Assembly (NCBI GenBank): GCA_022842465.1
Contig: JALHPN010000003.1
Coordinates: forward strand, 1-64,000
Length of the DNA stretch: 64,000 nucleotides
Source: Polyangiaceae bacterium
Lineage (GTDB): Bacteria; Myxococcota_A; Polyangia; Polyangiales; Polyangiaceae
Direction: 5' to 3'
Shown here: positions 9,486-19,199 of the stretch, piece after piece
Numbering within the stretch: the first letter of the stretch is position 1
How the letters are laid out: each line of letters begins with the position of its first letter
Notes under the pieces: model-generated
Databases searched by the model: none
What the model saw: the letters and a program-made list of their open reading frames with translations, nothing else
Told to the model about the DNA's origin: nothing
Made by a program: the position numbers and the translations under genes

Positions 9486-9833
9486 ATGAGCATCCGTAAG
9501 CTGGGTCCCGCGGCCCTCGCGTTCGTCGCTTCGTTCCTCGTTCCGATGGCCGCGTTCGCCCAGGAGGCCGGTGGCCGCATGGGCGCGAACAAGTTCGACG
9601 TGAAGGTCTGGGCTGCCGTCGGCGCCGGCTTCGCGATCGGCATCGGCGTCCTCGGCGGCGCGATGGGCCAGGGCAAGGCCGCCGCGGCGGCGCTCGAGGG
9701 CATCTCGCGCAACCCCGGCGCGGCCTCGCGCATCCAGACCCCGATGATCCTCGGCCTCGCGCTGATCGAGTCGCTCGTCCTCCTGAGCTTCGTCATCGCG
9801 TTCTTCCTCCAGGGTCTCGCCGCCGCCAACTGA
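9486..9833 (+). CDS. atpE: F0F1 ATP synthase subunit c with N-terminal leader
   Basis: [52 protein letters not shown]; leader [26 protein letters not shown]. Confidence 0.93.
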   Translation: MSIRKLGPAALAFVASFLVPMAAFAQEAGGRMGANKFDVKVWAAVGAGFAIGIGVLGGAMGQGKAAAAALEGISRNPGAASRIQTPMILGLALIESLVLLSFVIAFFLQGLAAAN

Positions 9834-9885
9834 GCGGCGCGGGGCGGCCTCGGCGTCTATCGTCGGGACCGACTGGAGCGAGCGA

Positions 9886-9919
9886 GACGCCCGCGTTCCC
9901 TTCGGGGAGCGTGGGCGTC
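9886..9919 (+). terminator. Strong hairpin downstream of atpE: 15-bp stem with C(UUCG)G tetraloop
   Basis: gacgcccgcgttccc-ttcg-gggagcgtgggcgtc, all 15 positions pair (two G-U); followed by gtgctttcgt (weak U tract). Confidence 0.75.
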
Positions 9920-10029
9920 GTGCTTTCGTCCCCGGGTGCGTGGTCGAGTCCGCATCTGTTTCAGCGGATTTTCGTGGATCGCCGGTGCCTCACTACGCCG
10001 ACCGGAGGTCCCGAGCTATCCTTCGACCC

Positions 10030-11493
10030 ATGCTCGAGGCCCGCGTCGAGCCGCGCCGCATCGGCCGGTACACGCTGCTCGCCAAGCTCGCCTCGGGCGG
10101 CATGGCGACGGTCTTCCTCGCGCAGTCGCACGGTGAGCTCGGGTTCCAGCGGCTCTGCGCCGTCAAGATCATCCACCCGCACCTCCTCGACCAGCCCGAG
10201 TTCCTCGCGCGCTTCCTCCACGAGGGGAAGGTCGCGGCCGGGATACGGCATCCGAACGTCGTCGCGGTCCTCGACGTCGGCCAGGCCGGGGACACGCCGT
10301 ATCTCGTCCTCGACTACGTGCGCGGCGGCTCGCTCGCGGAGCTGATGAGGCGCGCCGACGATCTCGGCGAGCCGCCGTCCCTCGAGGTCGCGTGCACGAT
10401 CGTGCGCGAGGTGCTCGAGGGCCTCCACGCGGTCCACACGGCGACCGACGAGCAGGGTGCTCCGCTCGGACTCATCCACCGCGACGTCTCGCACGACAAC
10501 ATCCTCCTCAGCACCGACGGCGTCGCCTACGTCACCGATCTCGGCATCGCGCGGGCGCGCGGCGTCGCGCTGACGCAGGCGACGGGACTCCTCGGCAAGG
10601 CGGGCTACATCTCCCCGGAGCAGCTCGCGAAGGAGCCGCTCACGAACAAGGTGGACCTCTTCGCGGCGGGCGTCGTCCTCTGGGAGCTCCTCACGCAGAA
10701 GCGGCTCTTCGTCGACCTCGAGGCCGAGCTCCCGATGCTCACGGGCACCTTCGAGCTCGAGCCGCCGAGCCGCTCGAACCCCCGCGTCCCTGCCGCGCTC
10801 GACGGCCTCGTCGCGCGCATGCTCGCGCGACGACCCGACGACCGCCCGCGGAGCGCCGGCGCCGCGGCGCAGGAGCTCGGACGGATCATACCCGCGGCCG
10901 ACCGCGGCGAGATCTCCGAGTGGGTGCAGAGCCTCGCCGAGCCGCGCCTCGAGCGCCTCGACGCGATCCTGCGCGATGCCAAGCAGAGCGTGCCTCCGCC
11001 GCCCGTGGCGTCGAGCACCGCCGGCGACACGAGGTTCTCGAGCGGGGCCTTCGAGAGCGGCGCGAGCGCCACCTTCGAGAGCGGCGCCCATCCGAGAGCG
11101 GGCTCCCTTCCGCCCCCGAAGCGCGGCGGCGGTGCGGCGAGGATCGTCGCGACGGTCGCCGCACTCAGCCTCGTCGGCCTCGGCAGCGCCGCAGCGTTCC
11201 GCATGGGCCTCGCCCCGCGCACCTCGCCTTCGGCCCCCGCGTCTCCTCCCTCCACCTCCGCCGTCCCCCGTGCGAGCGCCCCCGTCGATCCCACCGTCTC
11301 CGTCGCCCCCTCCGTGCCCCCGCTTCCCTCGGCCACCGGCCTCGCTCCGTCCGCGAAGCCGCCCCCCACGCGCCCGACGGGCGGCCACGTCGGCGCTCCG
11401 CGGGGCCAGAAGCCCGCGGCGCCCCCTTCGGCGAGCGCGCCGCCGTCGGCTCCTCCCCCGGTCGTCATCGGGCCCGCCGCCGAGCGCCTCTGA
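10030..11493 (+). CDS. Transmembrane Ser/Thr protein kinase
   Basis: LASGGMATVFLA, HRDVSHDNILLS, TDLGIARA, GYISPEQL; TM ARIVATVAALSLVGLGSAAAF; Pro/Ser-rich tail. Confidence 0.93.
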   Translation: MLEARVEPRRIGRYTLLAKLASGGMATVFLAQSHGELGFQRLCAVKIIHPHLLDQPEFLARFLHEGKVAAGIRHPNVVAVLDVGQAGDTPYLVLDYVRGGSLAELMRRADDLGEPPSLEVACTIVREVLEGLHAVHTATDEQGAPLGLIHRDVSHDNILLSTDGVAYVTDLGIARARGVALTQATGLLGKAGYISPEQLAKEPLTNKVDLFAAGVVLWELLTQKRLFVDLEAELPMLTGTFELEPPSRSNPRVPAALDGLVARMLARRPDDRPRSAGAAAQELGRIIPAADRGEISEWVQSLAEPRLERLDAILRDAKQSVPPPPVASSTAGDTRFSSGAFESGASATFESGAHPRAGSLPPPKRGGGAARIVATVAALSLVGLGSAAAFRMGLAPRTSPSAPASPPSTSAVPRASAPVDPTVSVAPSVPPLPSATGLAPSAKPPPTRPTGGHVGAPRGQKPAAPPSASAPPSAPPPVVIGPAAERL

Positions 11494-11566
11494 ACCGACG
11501 CGCGGCGAGGCTCGGCGTAAGTCGACGCCGTAGCCGATCTCGTCCGCGACGCGGTACCATCGTCTC

Positions 11567-12574
11567 GTGCCTCGTCGTTCGCTCGCGACGCTCCTTGCTC
11601 TCCTCGCCGTGCTCGGATCTCCCGAAGCGCACGCGGGCGACGCGTCGCCTGCCGCGAGCAGCGGGACCCCGTCGGTGCAGGCGAACCCCTTGGCCGAGCA
11701 GCTCTTCCAGGACGGCCGCGCCCTCGTCGACAAGGGCGACCACGAGGGCGCGTGCGCGAAGTTCGAGGCGTCGCTGAGGCTCGATCCGCGCGCCGTCGGC
11801 ACGCTCCTCAACATCGCGATGTGCAAGGAGGCCACGGGGAAGCTCGCGACCGCGTGGGGCCTCTACCGCGAGGTCGCGACTCGCTCGCGAGGGACGCGGC
11901 AGGACCGCGTCGACCTCGCCGACAAGCGCGAGAAGGAGCTCGCGCCGCGGCTCTCGACCCTCGCGATCGAGATCCCGAAGGATCCACCGAGCGACATGAC
12001 CCTCCGGGTCGACGGCCTCACGCTGGAGCAGGGCGCGTGGTCGAGCGCGCTCCCCGTGGACGCCGGCTCGCACGTCGTGGAGGCGCGCGCGCCGGGCTAC
12101 GTACCGACCACCGTGCGCGTGGTGGTGGTGGGCGAGCGGCAGCGCGTCGCCGTCGTCATGCCGGCGCTCGTGCCCGCGCCGCCCGCCACCGTCGTCACCG
12201 GCCCCGTGACGCGCGAAGAGCCGCCTTCGAAGGCCACGCGCAACCTCGGGATCGTCCTCACGGTCGCGGGCGTCGCCGCGCTCGGCGTCGGCGGCTATCT
12301 CGGCGTCGACGTCTTCGCGAAGAAGGACTCGCCGAAGGAGCTCTGCCCGGAGCCGTGCGTGCGCGGGTCGAACGCCGCCCAGGAGAGCCAGGCGCGGTAC
12401 GACGCCCTCGGTAGCCAGGCGCTCGTGACCAACGTGCTCCTCCCCGTCGGCGGCGTAATCACGCTCGCAGGCCTCTACCTATGGCTCCTCGCGCCCTCGT
12501 CCTCGAAGCCGAAGGGGAGCCGCGCCGAGCTGCTCGTCATGCCCGGGGGGGCCGGGCTCCACGGGACGTTCTGA
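11567..12574 (+). CDS. TPR/PEGA-like secreted protein
   Basis: GTG start, signal peptide; LFQDGRALVDKGDHEGACAKFEASLRLDPRAVGTLLNIAMC; PEGA-like LPVDAGSHVVEARAPGYVP; one TM. Confidence 0.8.
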   Translation: MPRRSLATLLALLAVLGSPEAHAGDASPAASSGTPSVQANPLAEQLFQDGRALVDKGDHEGACAKFEASLRLDPRAVGTLLNIAMCKEATGKLATAWGLYREVATRSRGTRQDRVDLADKREKELAPRLSTLAIEIPKDPPSDMTLRVDGLTLEQGAWSSALPVDAGSHVVEARAPGYVPTTVRVVVVGERQRVAVVMPALVPAPPATVVTGPVTREEPPSKATRNLGIVLTVAGVAALGVGGYLGVDVFAKKDSPKELCPEPCVRGSNAAQESQARYDALGSQALVTNVLLPVGGVITLAGLYLWLLAPSSSKPKGSRAELLVMPGGAGLHGTF

Positions 12575-12587
12575 CGCGCGGGGGCTT

Positions 12588-13805
12588 TCAGGGCCCCGCG
12601 TCGAGGAAGTCTTCGCAGCGCGGCGGCCAGGTCACGTTCGCGGGGCACGTCGTGCGCACGGGGCCGGCGTCGCCGGGGAGCTTCACCGTCTTCGGCGTGC
12701 GGCGCGCGCGCGTGGCGTAGAAGCCGGACGCGTAGGAGACGGCGTCGCAGAGCTTTTCCGTCACCGTCACCGTCGGCCCCGCGGGAAGGTCGAGCCCCCC
12801 GCAGACGAGGCGACCGAAGAACTTCCTGAGGTCCGCGCCCGTCTGGGTGTCGTCGCACACGGAGTCGCCGCCGATGAGCCGGCTCACCGCATAATCGAAC
12901 ACCGACCGCGCCGGGATACGGAGCGCGATGCGGCCCTTGTCGAGCCGCACCGGTCTCTCGCCCTCGCGCACGATCGTCGCCGTCATCACGACCTCGTCGG
13001 CGTAGAGGTTCGTCGCGACGCCGCCGAACGAGAGCGGCTCGTCGGGCGCCGAGAAGCGCGCGACGAGCACGCCGCCGACGACGTACGCGTTCGTGACGGA
13101 GTAGCGCGGCGCCGTCTCGTCGAAGAACGACTCGGCGCGCGGCACCCAGAGATCCTTCGACTCCTCGAACGTCGGCGTTCCCCCGCCCCCGTCGGGCTTC
13201 GGGAACCCGCCGTCGGGCAGCGTGGTGCCCGCCGACTGGATGAGGCTGAGGCTCACCTTCTCGTCGTCGTCTTGCCCGTTGTAGTTCGTCAGCTCGAGCA
13301 GGATCCCGATGTCCCCTCGCTGGATCTGGAGGTTCGGATCGTCGTCGGGCTCGGGCGTCGTGCCGATGGCGCCGGTCGCGATCGCCTGGAGCGCCGAGTC
13401 ACCGCCACCTTCCGGATCGCAGAAAGAGTCGAGCCCGCGACACGCGTTGCCGACGACGGAGAGGCCGCCGTCGGGCGCCATCGCCGGCGCGCAGGTGTCG
13501 AGGCCGTCGAGATCGATCGCGGCGCCGGGGCAGAGCCGCTCCGCCTTCCGCTCCACGGTCGTGGCGATGTCGAGGAACTCGACCGCGAACACGATGGGCT
13601 CGATGTCCGGGCTCCCGGGCCCTTGCTTGCGCGAGGGCACATCGGGCGCGCAGGCGTCCACATCGACGGCGACGGCGGCGTCTGCGCCGCCGTCCATCGG
13701 GTCGACGAGCGCCGGCATCTCCAGGCCCGCAACGATCTGACACGCTGCGAGCGTGGCCACGACCGTGGTCACAGTGAACGCGACGGCGAGACGGCGACGG
13801 GCCAC
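12588..13805 (-). CDS. Uncharacterised lipoprotein (paralog 1)
   Basis: GTG start, lipobox TLAACQIVAGLEMPALVDP; aligns throughout with 13855-15078. Confidence 0.8.
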   Translation of the reverse strand: MARRRLAVAFTVTTVVATLAACQIVAGLEMPALVDPMDGGADAAVAVDVDACAPDVPSRKQGPGSPDIEPIVFAVEFLDIATTVERKAERLCPGAAIDLDGLDTCAPAMAPDGGLSVVGNACRGLDSFCDPEGGGDSALQAIATGAIGTTPEPDDDPNLQIQRGDIGILLELTNYNGQDDDEKVSLSLIQSAGTTLPDGGFPKPDGGGGTPTFEESKDLWVPRAESFFDETAPRYSVTNAYVVGGVLVARFSAPDEPLSFGGVATNLYADEVVMTATIVREGERPVRLDKGRIALRIPARSVFDYAVSRLIGGDSVCDDTQTGADLRKFFGRLVCGGLDLPAGPTVTVTEKLCDAVSYASGFYATRARRTPKTVKLPGDAGPVRTTCPANVTWPPRCEDFLDAGP

Positions 13806-13854
13806 GAAAGGGGAGCCTAGCACCGAAGGGGTGCGTCGAACGGCGCGCCGCGCG

Positions 13855-15078
13855 CTACCGTCCGCCGTCGAGGAAATCCGCGCAGCGCGGCGGCCAGGGT
13901 ATCCCCGGCGGGCAGGGCGGCGTCGGCGGGGACAAGCCGGCATCGAGCGCGAGGATCGATCGCTTCGCGCGCACCGCATAGAACCCTGCACCGAACGAGA
14001 TCGCGCTGCAGAGCTCGCCTGGTGTCACGGCCCCTGCCCCCTCCGCGAGATCCAGAGCCTCGCACACGTCGCGCGCGATGAGAGAGCGGAGCGTGTCCGC
14101 GACGCCGGCGTCGGAGCACACGGAGATCCCCTCGGAGAGGCGCCCCGCCGCGTAGTCGAAGAGGGTACGGCCCGGGACGCGGAGCGCGATGCGCCCTTGA
14201 TCGAGGCGCTCCGGGAGTCCGTCGGCGCCGCGCACGATGCGCGCTGTGATCACGATCTCGTCGGCCTCGAGGTTCCCTGCCGCGCCACCGAGGGACAGCG
14301 CCGTCCGCGTCGCGAAGCGTCCGACGAGGATGTCCCCGGTGACGTATGCGTCGTTGATGAGCGCGGCCGGCCGATCCTCGCCTCGCGGGAACGAGCGCGC
14401 CTCGGGGACCCACGTGTCCTCGCCGGGCCGAAACGTGGGCTCCGGGCCACCCTTCGTCGGTGAGGGAAAGCCGCCGTCGGGAAGGATCACGCCGACCGCC
14501 TGCGCGAGCACGAGCGACACCTGTCCGTCGTCCTCGAGGCCGTTGTAGTTCGCGATCTCCATGAGCACGCCGAGCTGTCCACGGCGGAGCTGGAGGTTCG
14601 GATCGTTCTCCGGTGACGGCTCCGTCCCGAGGTTCGCGGTCGCGACGAGACCGAGGTTCGAGTCGCCGCCTCCTTGGACATCGCACGACGTCGTGAGGCT
14701 GAGGCACGAGCCCCCCGCGAGGACGACCGTGCCGTCGGGTTGCGCGACCTCTTCGCACGTGGCGAAGCCGTCGATGTCGAGGGCCGCGCTGGGGCAGAGG
14801 CGTCCGCGATCTCCCTGCGCGGTCGTCGGGAGGTCGAAGAACTCCGCTGCGAACGTCACGACCGGGATGTCGGGCCCGGGCTGCGAGGGCCGCGGCAGCG
14901 GGACGCGCGGTGCGCACGCGTCGACCCCGCCGGGCGGCGTCCCCGCCTCGTTCGTCGCTTCCGGCTCGACGAGCGACGGCATCTCGAGACCGGCCACGAT
15001 CTGACATGCGGCGAGCGCACCGGCGACGGAAGCCAAGACGAGCGCGAGCCCGAGGGGACGACGAAGGGAAGCGTTCAC
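13855..15078 (-). CDS. Uncharacterised lipoprotein (paralog 2)
   Basis: LAACQIVAGLEMPSLVEP; shared NDPNLQxxRG, NYNG, LPDGGFP, FDYA motifs. Confidence 0.8.
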   Translation of the reverse strand: MNASLRRPLGLALVLASVAGALAACQIVAGLEMPSLVEPEATNEAGTPPGGVDACAPRVPLPRPSQPGPDIPVVTFAAEFFDLPTTAQGDRGRLCPSAALDIDGFATCEEVAQPDGTVVLAGGSCLSLTTSCDVQGGGDSNLGLVATANLGTEPSPENDPNLQLRRGQLGVLMEIANYNGLEDDGQVSLVLAQAVGVILPDGGFPSPTKGGPEPTFRPGEDTWVPEARSFPRGEDRPAALINDAYVTGDILVGRFATRTALSLGGAAGNLEADEIVITARIVRGADGLPERLDQGRIALRVPGRTLFDYAAGRLSEGISVCSDAGVADTLRSLIARDVCEALDLAEGAGAVTPGELCSAISFGAGFYAVRAKRSILALDAGLSPPTPPCPPGIPWPPRCADFLDGGR

Positions 15079-15115
15079 GACGCTTCCGCGAGCCTATCAG
15101 CGCGCGGAGCGCGCG

Positions 15116-15598
15116 TCAGTCGGCGGCTTCGGGCACCGAGGCCGTCTCGGCGCGATCCTCGTGTGCAGCCTCGTGGACGAGCACCGAGAGCTCGCCGCCG
15201 TGCTGGCGACGCGCGACGACGCGCACGCGCTCCGAACGCTCGGGGCTCGGATCCTCGTCGCTCGGCTCGCGCCAGGTCACCTCCAGCGTGCCCTCGCAGA
15301 GGAGCCCGCCGCGCTCGATCCGCACGACGACGCCCGGCTCGACGCGGGCGAGCACGGCGTGGGCGTCGCGGCGCGCACGCACGTCGGCGGCGGTGAACGC
15401 CGACAAGCTCTCGGCGCAGGCGCTCGCGGCCTCCGGTCCCGAGGGCGCCTCCGCCGCCGAGAGCGATGCGGTCGCGACCTCGGGGCCTCCTGCCGGCCGA
15501 CAGGCAACGAGACCCGACACGATGGTGAACGCGACGGCGATGGTGGCGAGGCGCATGAACTCTCTCCTCGTCGAGGAGACGAGCAACGACCGGTCCAT
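15116..15598 (-). CDS. Small lipoprotein
   Basis: Signal peptide MRLATIAVAFTIVSGLVACRPAGG (internal start at 15556 possible). Confidence 0.6.
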   Translation of the reverse strand: MDRSLLVSSTRREFMRLATIAVAFTIVSGLVACRPAGGPEVATASLSAAEAPSGPEAASACAESLSAFTAADVRARRDAHAVLARVEPGVVVRIERGGLLCEGTLEVTWREPSDEDPSPERSERVRVVARRQHGGELSVLVHEAAHEDRAETASVPEAAD

Positions 15599-15752
15599 CG
15601 CGCGCGGCCCCCCTGCGGACTCCGCGCACGCGCGATTTCCAGCCTCGAGAGGGTGCGCTCGCCGTCCCGCGGACGCGCGGGGTCCTCCCCTCGCTGGGGA
15701 GGGCGCCGTCCATGATCGTCCGGCACGTGGCCGAGGTGGGGTGATCGGCGCC

Positions 15753-17387
15753 TTACTCGCGCACGAGGACGCCGCGCGCCGCTTCCGAGAACGTGTACTC
15801 GGGCAGCTCCTTGATCGCGGCGTTGAGCTGCCAGTCGCCGGAGAAGAGGACGACGGGCCGGTCGCGGACGTCGGCGACGACGGTGCCCGGGCGCGCCTCG
15901 ACGAGCGCGTGGACGTCGACCTTCGCGCCGTCCTTCCGCATCACCCAGCGCGCGTGCATGACCGGGATCGACTCGTAGCGGATGTCGACCTCGTACTCCG
16001 CCTTGAGGCGGGCCTTCACGACCTCGAGCTGGAGCTGACCGACGGCGCCGAGGATGGCGTCGCCGACCTTGCCGAGCGGCGGCCGGTAGAGCTGGATCGT
16101 GCCCTCCTGCGCGAGCTGCTCGAGGCCCTTCTGGAGCTGCTTCCGGCGCATGGGGTCCGTCATCACGATCCGCGCGAAGTGCTCCGGCGCGAAGGACGGG
16201 ATCTCCTCGAACGTGTACGTGCCGCCCGACGTCACGGTATCGCCGATCTCGAAGACGCCCGGATCGTAGATGCCGATCACGTCGCCCGCGAACGCCTCCT
16301 CGACGATGTTGCGCTCCTGGGCGAGGAACTGGGTCGGGTTCGCGAGGCGGATGTCGCGCCCCGTCCGCACGTGCTTCACGCGCATGCCGCGCTCGAAGCG
16401 GCCCGTGCAGATGCGCAGGAACGCGATGCGGTCGCGGTGCTGGCGATCCATGTTCGCCTGGATCTTGAAGACGAAGCCACCGAACTCGTCGCTGTCGGCC
16501 GCCATCGGACCGTTCGACGTCTCGCGCGGCGTCGGCGGCGGCATCATCTCGATGAACGTGCCGAGGAACGCCTCGAGGCCGAAGTTGTTGATCGCGCTCC
16601 CGAAGAACATCGGGGAGACCTCGCCGTGAAGGAACTTCTCGCGATCGAGCGCATCGCCGGCGGCCTCGAGGAGCTCGGACTCGTCCCGGAGCAGCTTGTA
16701 CGCCTCCTCCCCGAGCTCCTTCTCGAGGTTCGGGTCGTCGAGCCCGCTGACCTTCACGGGCGCGATCTCCGAGCCCATGTGCGCGCTCGACTTCGCGTGC
16801 TCCGCGTCGAAGAGGTACACCTGGTGCGAGAGCCGGTGGTAGACGCCTCGGAACGTCGCGCCCGAGAAGATGGGCCAGGTCACCGGGTAGACGCCGATGC
16901 CGAGCACGCTCTCGACCTCGCCGATGAGCTCGAAGGGATCCCGGCCGGGCCGGTCCATCTTGTTGACGAAGGTGAAGATCGGGATCGAGCGCTGGCGGCA
17001 GACGCGGAAGAGCTTCTTCGTCTGCGCCTCGACGCCCTTGGCGCAGTCGAGGAGCATGACGGCGCCGTCGACGGCGTGGAGCGTCCGGTACGTGTCCTCG
17101 CTGAAGTCGGCGTGGCCGGGCGTGTCGAGCAGGTTCATCTGCATCCCCCGGTAGGGGAACTGCATGACGCTGGTCGTGATCGAGATGCCGCGCTCGCGCT
17201 CCATCTCCATCCAGTCGGAGACGGCGCCGGCGCGACCGCGCTTCGCCTTCACGGCGCCGGCGAGCTGGATGACTCCGCCGTAGAGCAGGAGCTTCTCGGT
17301 GAGCGTCGTCTTGCCGGCGTCCGGGTGCGAGATGATCGCGAACGTCCGGCGGCGACGGATTTCGTGGCTGACGCGGGGGTCGGTCAT
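15753..17387 (-). CDS. prfC: Peptide chain release factor 3
   Basis: RRRTFAIISHPDAGKTTLTEKLLLYGG, DTPGHADFSEDTYRTL, NKMDRPGRDPFELI, full RF3 C-terminus. Confidence 0.95.
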   Translation of the reverse strand: MTDPRVSHEIRRRRTFAIISHPDAGKTTLTEKLLLYGGVIQLAGAVKAKRGRAGAVSDWMEMERERGISITTSVMQFPYRGMQMNLLDTPGHADFSEDTYRTLHAVDGAVMLLDCAKGVEAQTKKLFRVCRQRSIPIFTFVNKMDRPGRDPFELIGEVESVLGIGVYPVTWPIFSGATFRGVYHRLSHQVYLFDAEHAKSSAHMGSEIAPVKVSGLDDPNLEKELGEEAYKLLRDESELLEAAGDALDREKFLHGEVSPMFFGSAINNFGLEAFLGTFIEMMPPPTPRETSNGPMAADSDEFGGFVFKIQANMDRQHRDRIAFLRICTGRFERGMRVKHVRTGRDIRLANPTQFLAQERNIVEEAFAGDVIGIYDPGVFEIGDTVTSGGTYTFEEIPSFAPEHFARIVMTDPMRRKQLQKGLEQLAQEGTIQLYRPPLGKVGDAILGAVGQLQLEVVKARLKAEYEVDIRYESIPVMHARWVMRKDGAKVDVHALVEARPGTVVADVRDRPVVLFSGDWQLNAAIKELPEYTFSEAARGVLVRE

Positions 17388-17516
17388 GGAAGAGCGCAGG
17401 AGCACGGGCTTCGAGCCCCGGCGCCGGCCTCGCTTACCACATCGGGCGGCAGGCCTCGACCTCGACCTTGGCCGCTTGCGTCGGGCGCGCTCTTCGCGGC
17501 ATCCTCCGCCGCCGCC

Positions 17517-19163
17517 TTGAGCCGAAGCCCCCGAGACTCGCGACGCGAAGGCCTCTTCCTGGGCACCGTCGCCGCGCTTCCGCTCGTACCTTACCTGCTG
17601 CATTTCGCGCGGGACGGGGCGGCGCGGTTCGCGGTGAAGGGGGATTTTGCGGCCCTCGAGCTCCAGACGCGGCTGGCGATGACGGGCGACGTCCTGCTCG
17701 GGCCGTACTCGCGCTACAAGTTCGCGCACCCCGGGCCGCTCTACTTCTACGTCCTCGCGCCCCTCTACAAGCTGACGGGAGGCTCGAGCGCCGCCGTCCC
17801 GCTCGGCGCGTGCGCGATCGGCGCCGTCGCCGCCTTCGCGACCGTGTACGGCGCACGGCTCCTCGGACGCGCCCACGGGGTCGCCGCGATCCTCGCTGTC
17901 CTCGCGTGGCTCGCTGCGTTCGGGAACGTGTGCGCGACGTCGTGGAATCCGATGGTCGTCGTCCTCCCGCTCGCCGCGTACTTCGTCCTCGCCGCGGCGT
18001 TCGCGTGTGGGCACACGCGCGCGGCGGTGCCTGCCGCCTTCTTCGGCGTGCTCGCGGCGGAGACGCACCTCGCGTGCGTTCTCACGGTCGCGGGCGTCGG
18101 CACCGCGGCCCTCGGCGCGCACCTCGGCTGGCGCCGTCGTCAGCCGGACCGTCCCTCCTGGAGGCCGCTCGCCGTCGCGGCGGCCCTCCTTGCGATCGCG
18201 CTCCTCCCGCCGCTCCTCGAGCAGCTCCGGAACGGCGACCAGGGGAACCTCACGAAGCTCTTGCGCACGTTCCTCCATCGCGAGGAGCCGATGAAGTCGT
18301 GGAGCCGGGCCGTGCGAAACCTCTTCCTCGCGGTCGACTGGCTCCCCGATCGGCTCACGCAGCGGACGCTCCTGGAGGAAGGGCTCATCCCGCGCGTGAT
18401 GGGCTGGGACCCGGTCCCCGACGAGGCGTCGACGACGGTGATCCGCCTCGCGTTCTTCCACCTTCTCCTCGTCGGCGCGGCGTTCGTCGTCGCAAAGCGG
18501 CGCCGCGACGGGCCCGGAGCCGTCCTCCTCTCGTTCGCCGTCCTCGCCGAGCTGCTCGGGATCGTCTCCTTGCGATCGGCGCTCGGGATCGACTACCGCT
18601 ACCTCGTCTTCTGGACGTCGGCGGCCACCACCGTCGCGTGGCTGGCGGCCTTCGCCGTGCTCTTCGGCGCCGTCTCCTCGAAGGTGCGCCTCCCGAGGCG
18701 CGCGCCGGAGGTCTTCCTCGGCGCCATGGTCGTCGCCGCGCTCGCGTGCGGGCACCTCCAGCGCGTGTGGATCGGACACAATCACCCGGCGCCGAAGCAG
18801 AGGCCCGGGCTCCAGACGATCTACGAGCACCTCCGCGCCGAGCTCCGGGCGCGCGGCGCACAGCCGGTCCTCCACATCGACGGCGCCTGGGAGCTCGACG
18901 TCGCCTTCCAGCTCGAGCTCGCGAGGGACGGCATCACCGCGTTCGTGCACGACGACGAGCGATGGATCTTCGGTCCGAAGCCGCCCTCGTGGACGACGGC
19001 GACGAAGCCGCTCCATGTGTGGGCGTCGCTCCCGCGTGAGCGACCGAAGGGAGAGGCATGCCTCACGCGGATCGTGGAGGCGCCTGCGTTCGAGGACCAC
19101 CCGCCGCCCTCCTTGTGGGTGAGCGAGACGGACCCGACCGCCTGCGCGACCGTGGCACCTTGA
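17517..19163 (+). CDS. Multi-pass membrane protein, glycosyltransferase 39-like
   Basis: Many TM helices; FAHPGPLYFYVLAPLYKLTG; start uncertain (TTG 17517 proposed). Confidence 0.65.
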   Translation: MSRSPRDSRREGLFLGTVAALPLVPYLLHFARDGAARFAVKGDFAALELQTRLAMTGDVLLGPYSRYKFAHPGPLYFYVLAPLYKLTGGSSAAVPLGACAIGAVAAFATVYGARLLGRAHGVAAILAVLAWLAAFGNVCATSWNPMVVVLPLAAYFVLAAAFACGHTRAAVPAAFFGVLAAETHLACVLTVAGVGTAALGAHLGWRRRQPDRPSWRPLAVAAALLAIALLPPLLEQLRNGDQGNLTKLLRTFLHREEPMKSWSRAVRNLFLAVDWLPDRLTQRTLLEEGLIPRVMGWDPVPDEASTTVIRLAFFHLLLVGAAFVVAKRRRDGPGAVLLSFAVLAELLGIVSLRSALGIDYRYLVFWTSAATTVAWLAAFAVLFGAVSSKVRLPRRAPEVFLGAMVVAALACGHLQRVWIGHNHPAPKQRPGLQTIYEHLRAELRARGAQPVLHIDGAWELDVAFQLELARDGITAFVHDDERWIFGPKPPSWTTATKPLHVWASLPRERPKGEACLTRIVEAPAFEDHPPPSLWVSETDPTACATVAP

Positions 19164-19199
19164 AGCCTCCGCGTGCCCGACGAGAAGCCGCGCGCTACC

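Noticed and set aside
14910-17516. 5' two thirds of the 1417-aa ORF 14910-19163
   Set aside because: Overlaps prfC and lipoprotein genes on the other strand; only the portion from about 17517 looks like protein.
17388-19100. N-terminal extension of the 1115-aa ORF containing prfC
   Set aside because: Antisense to the membrane glycosyltransferase; RF3 begins at MTDPRVSHEIRRRRTFAIISHPDAGKTT (17387).
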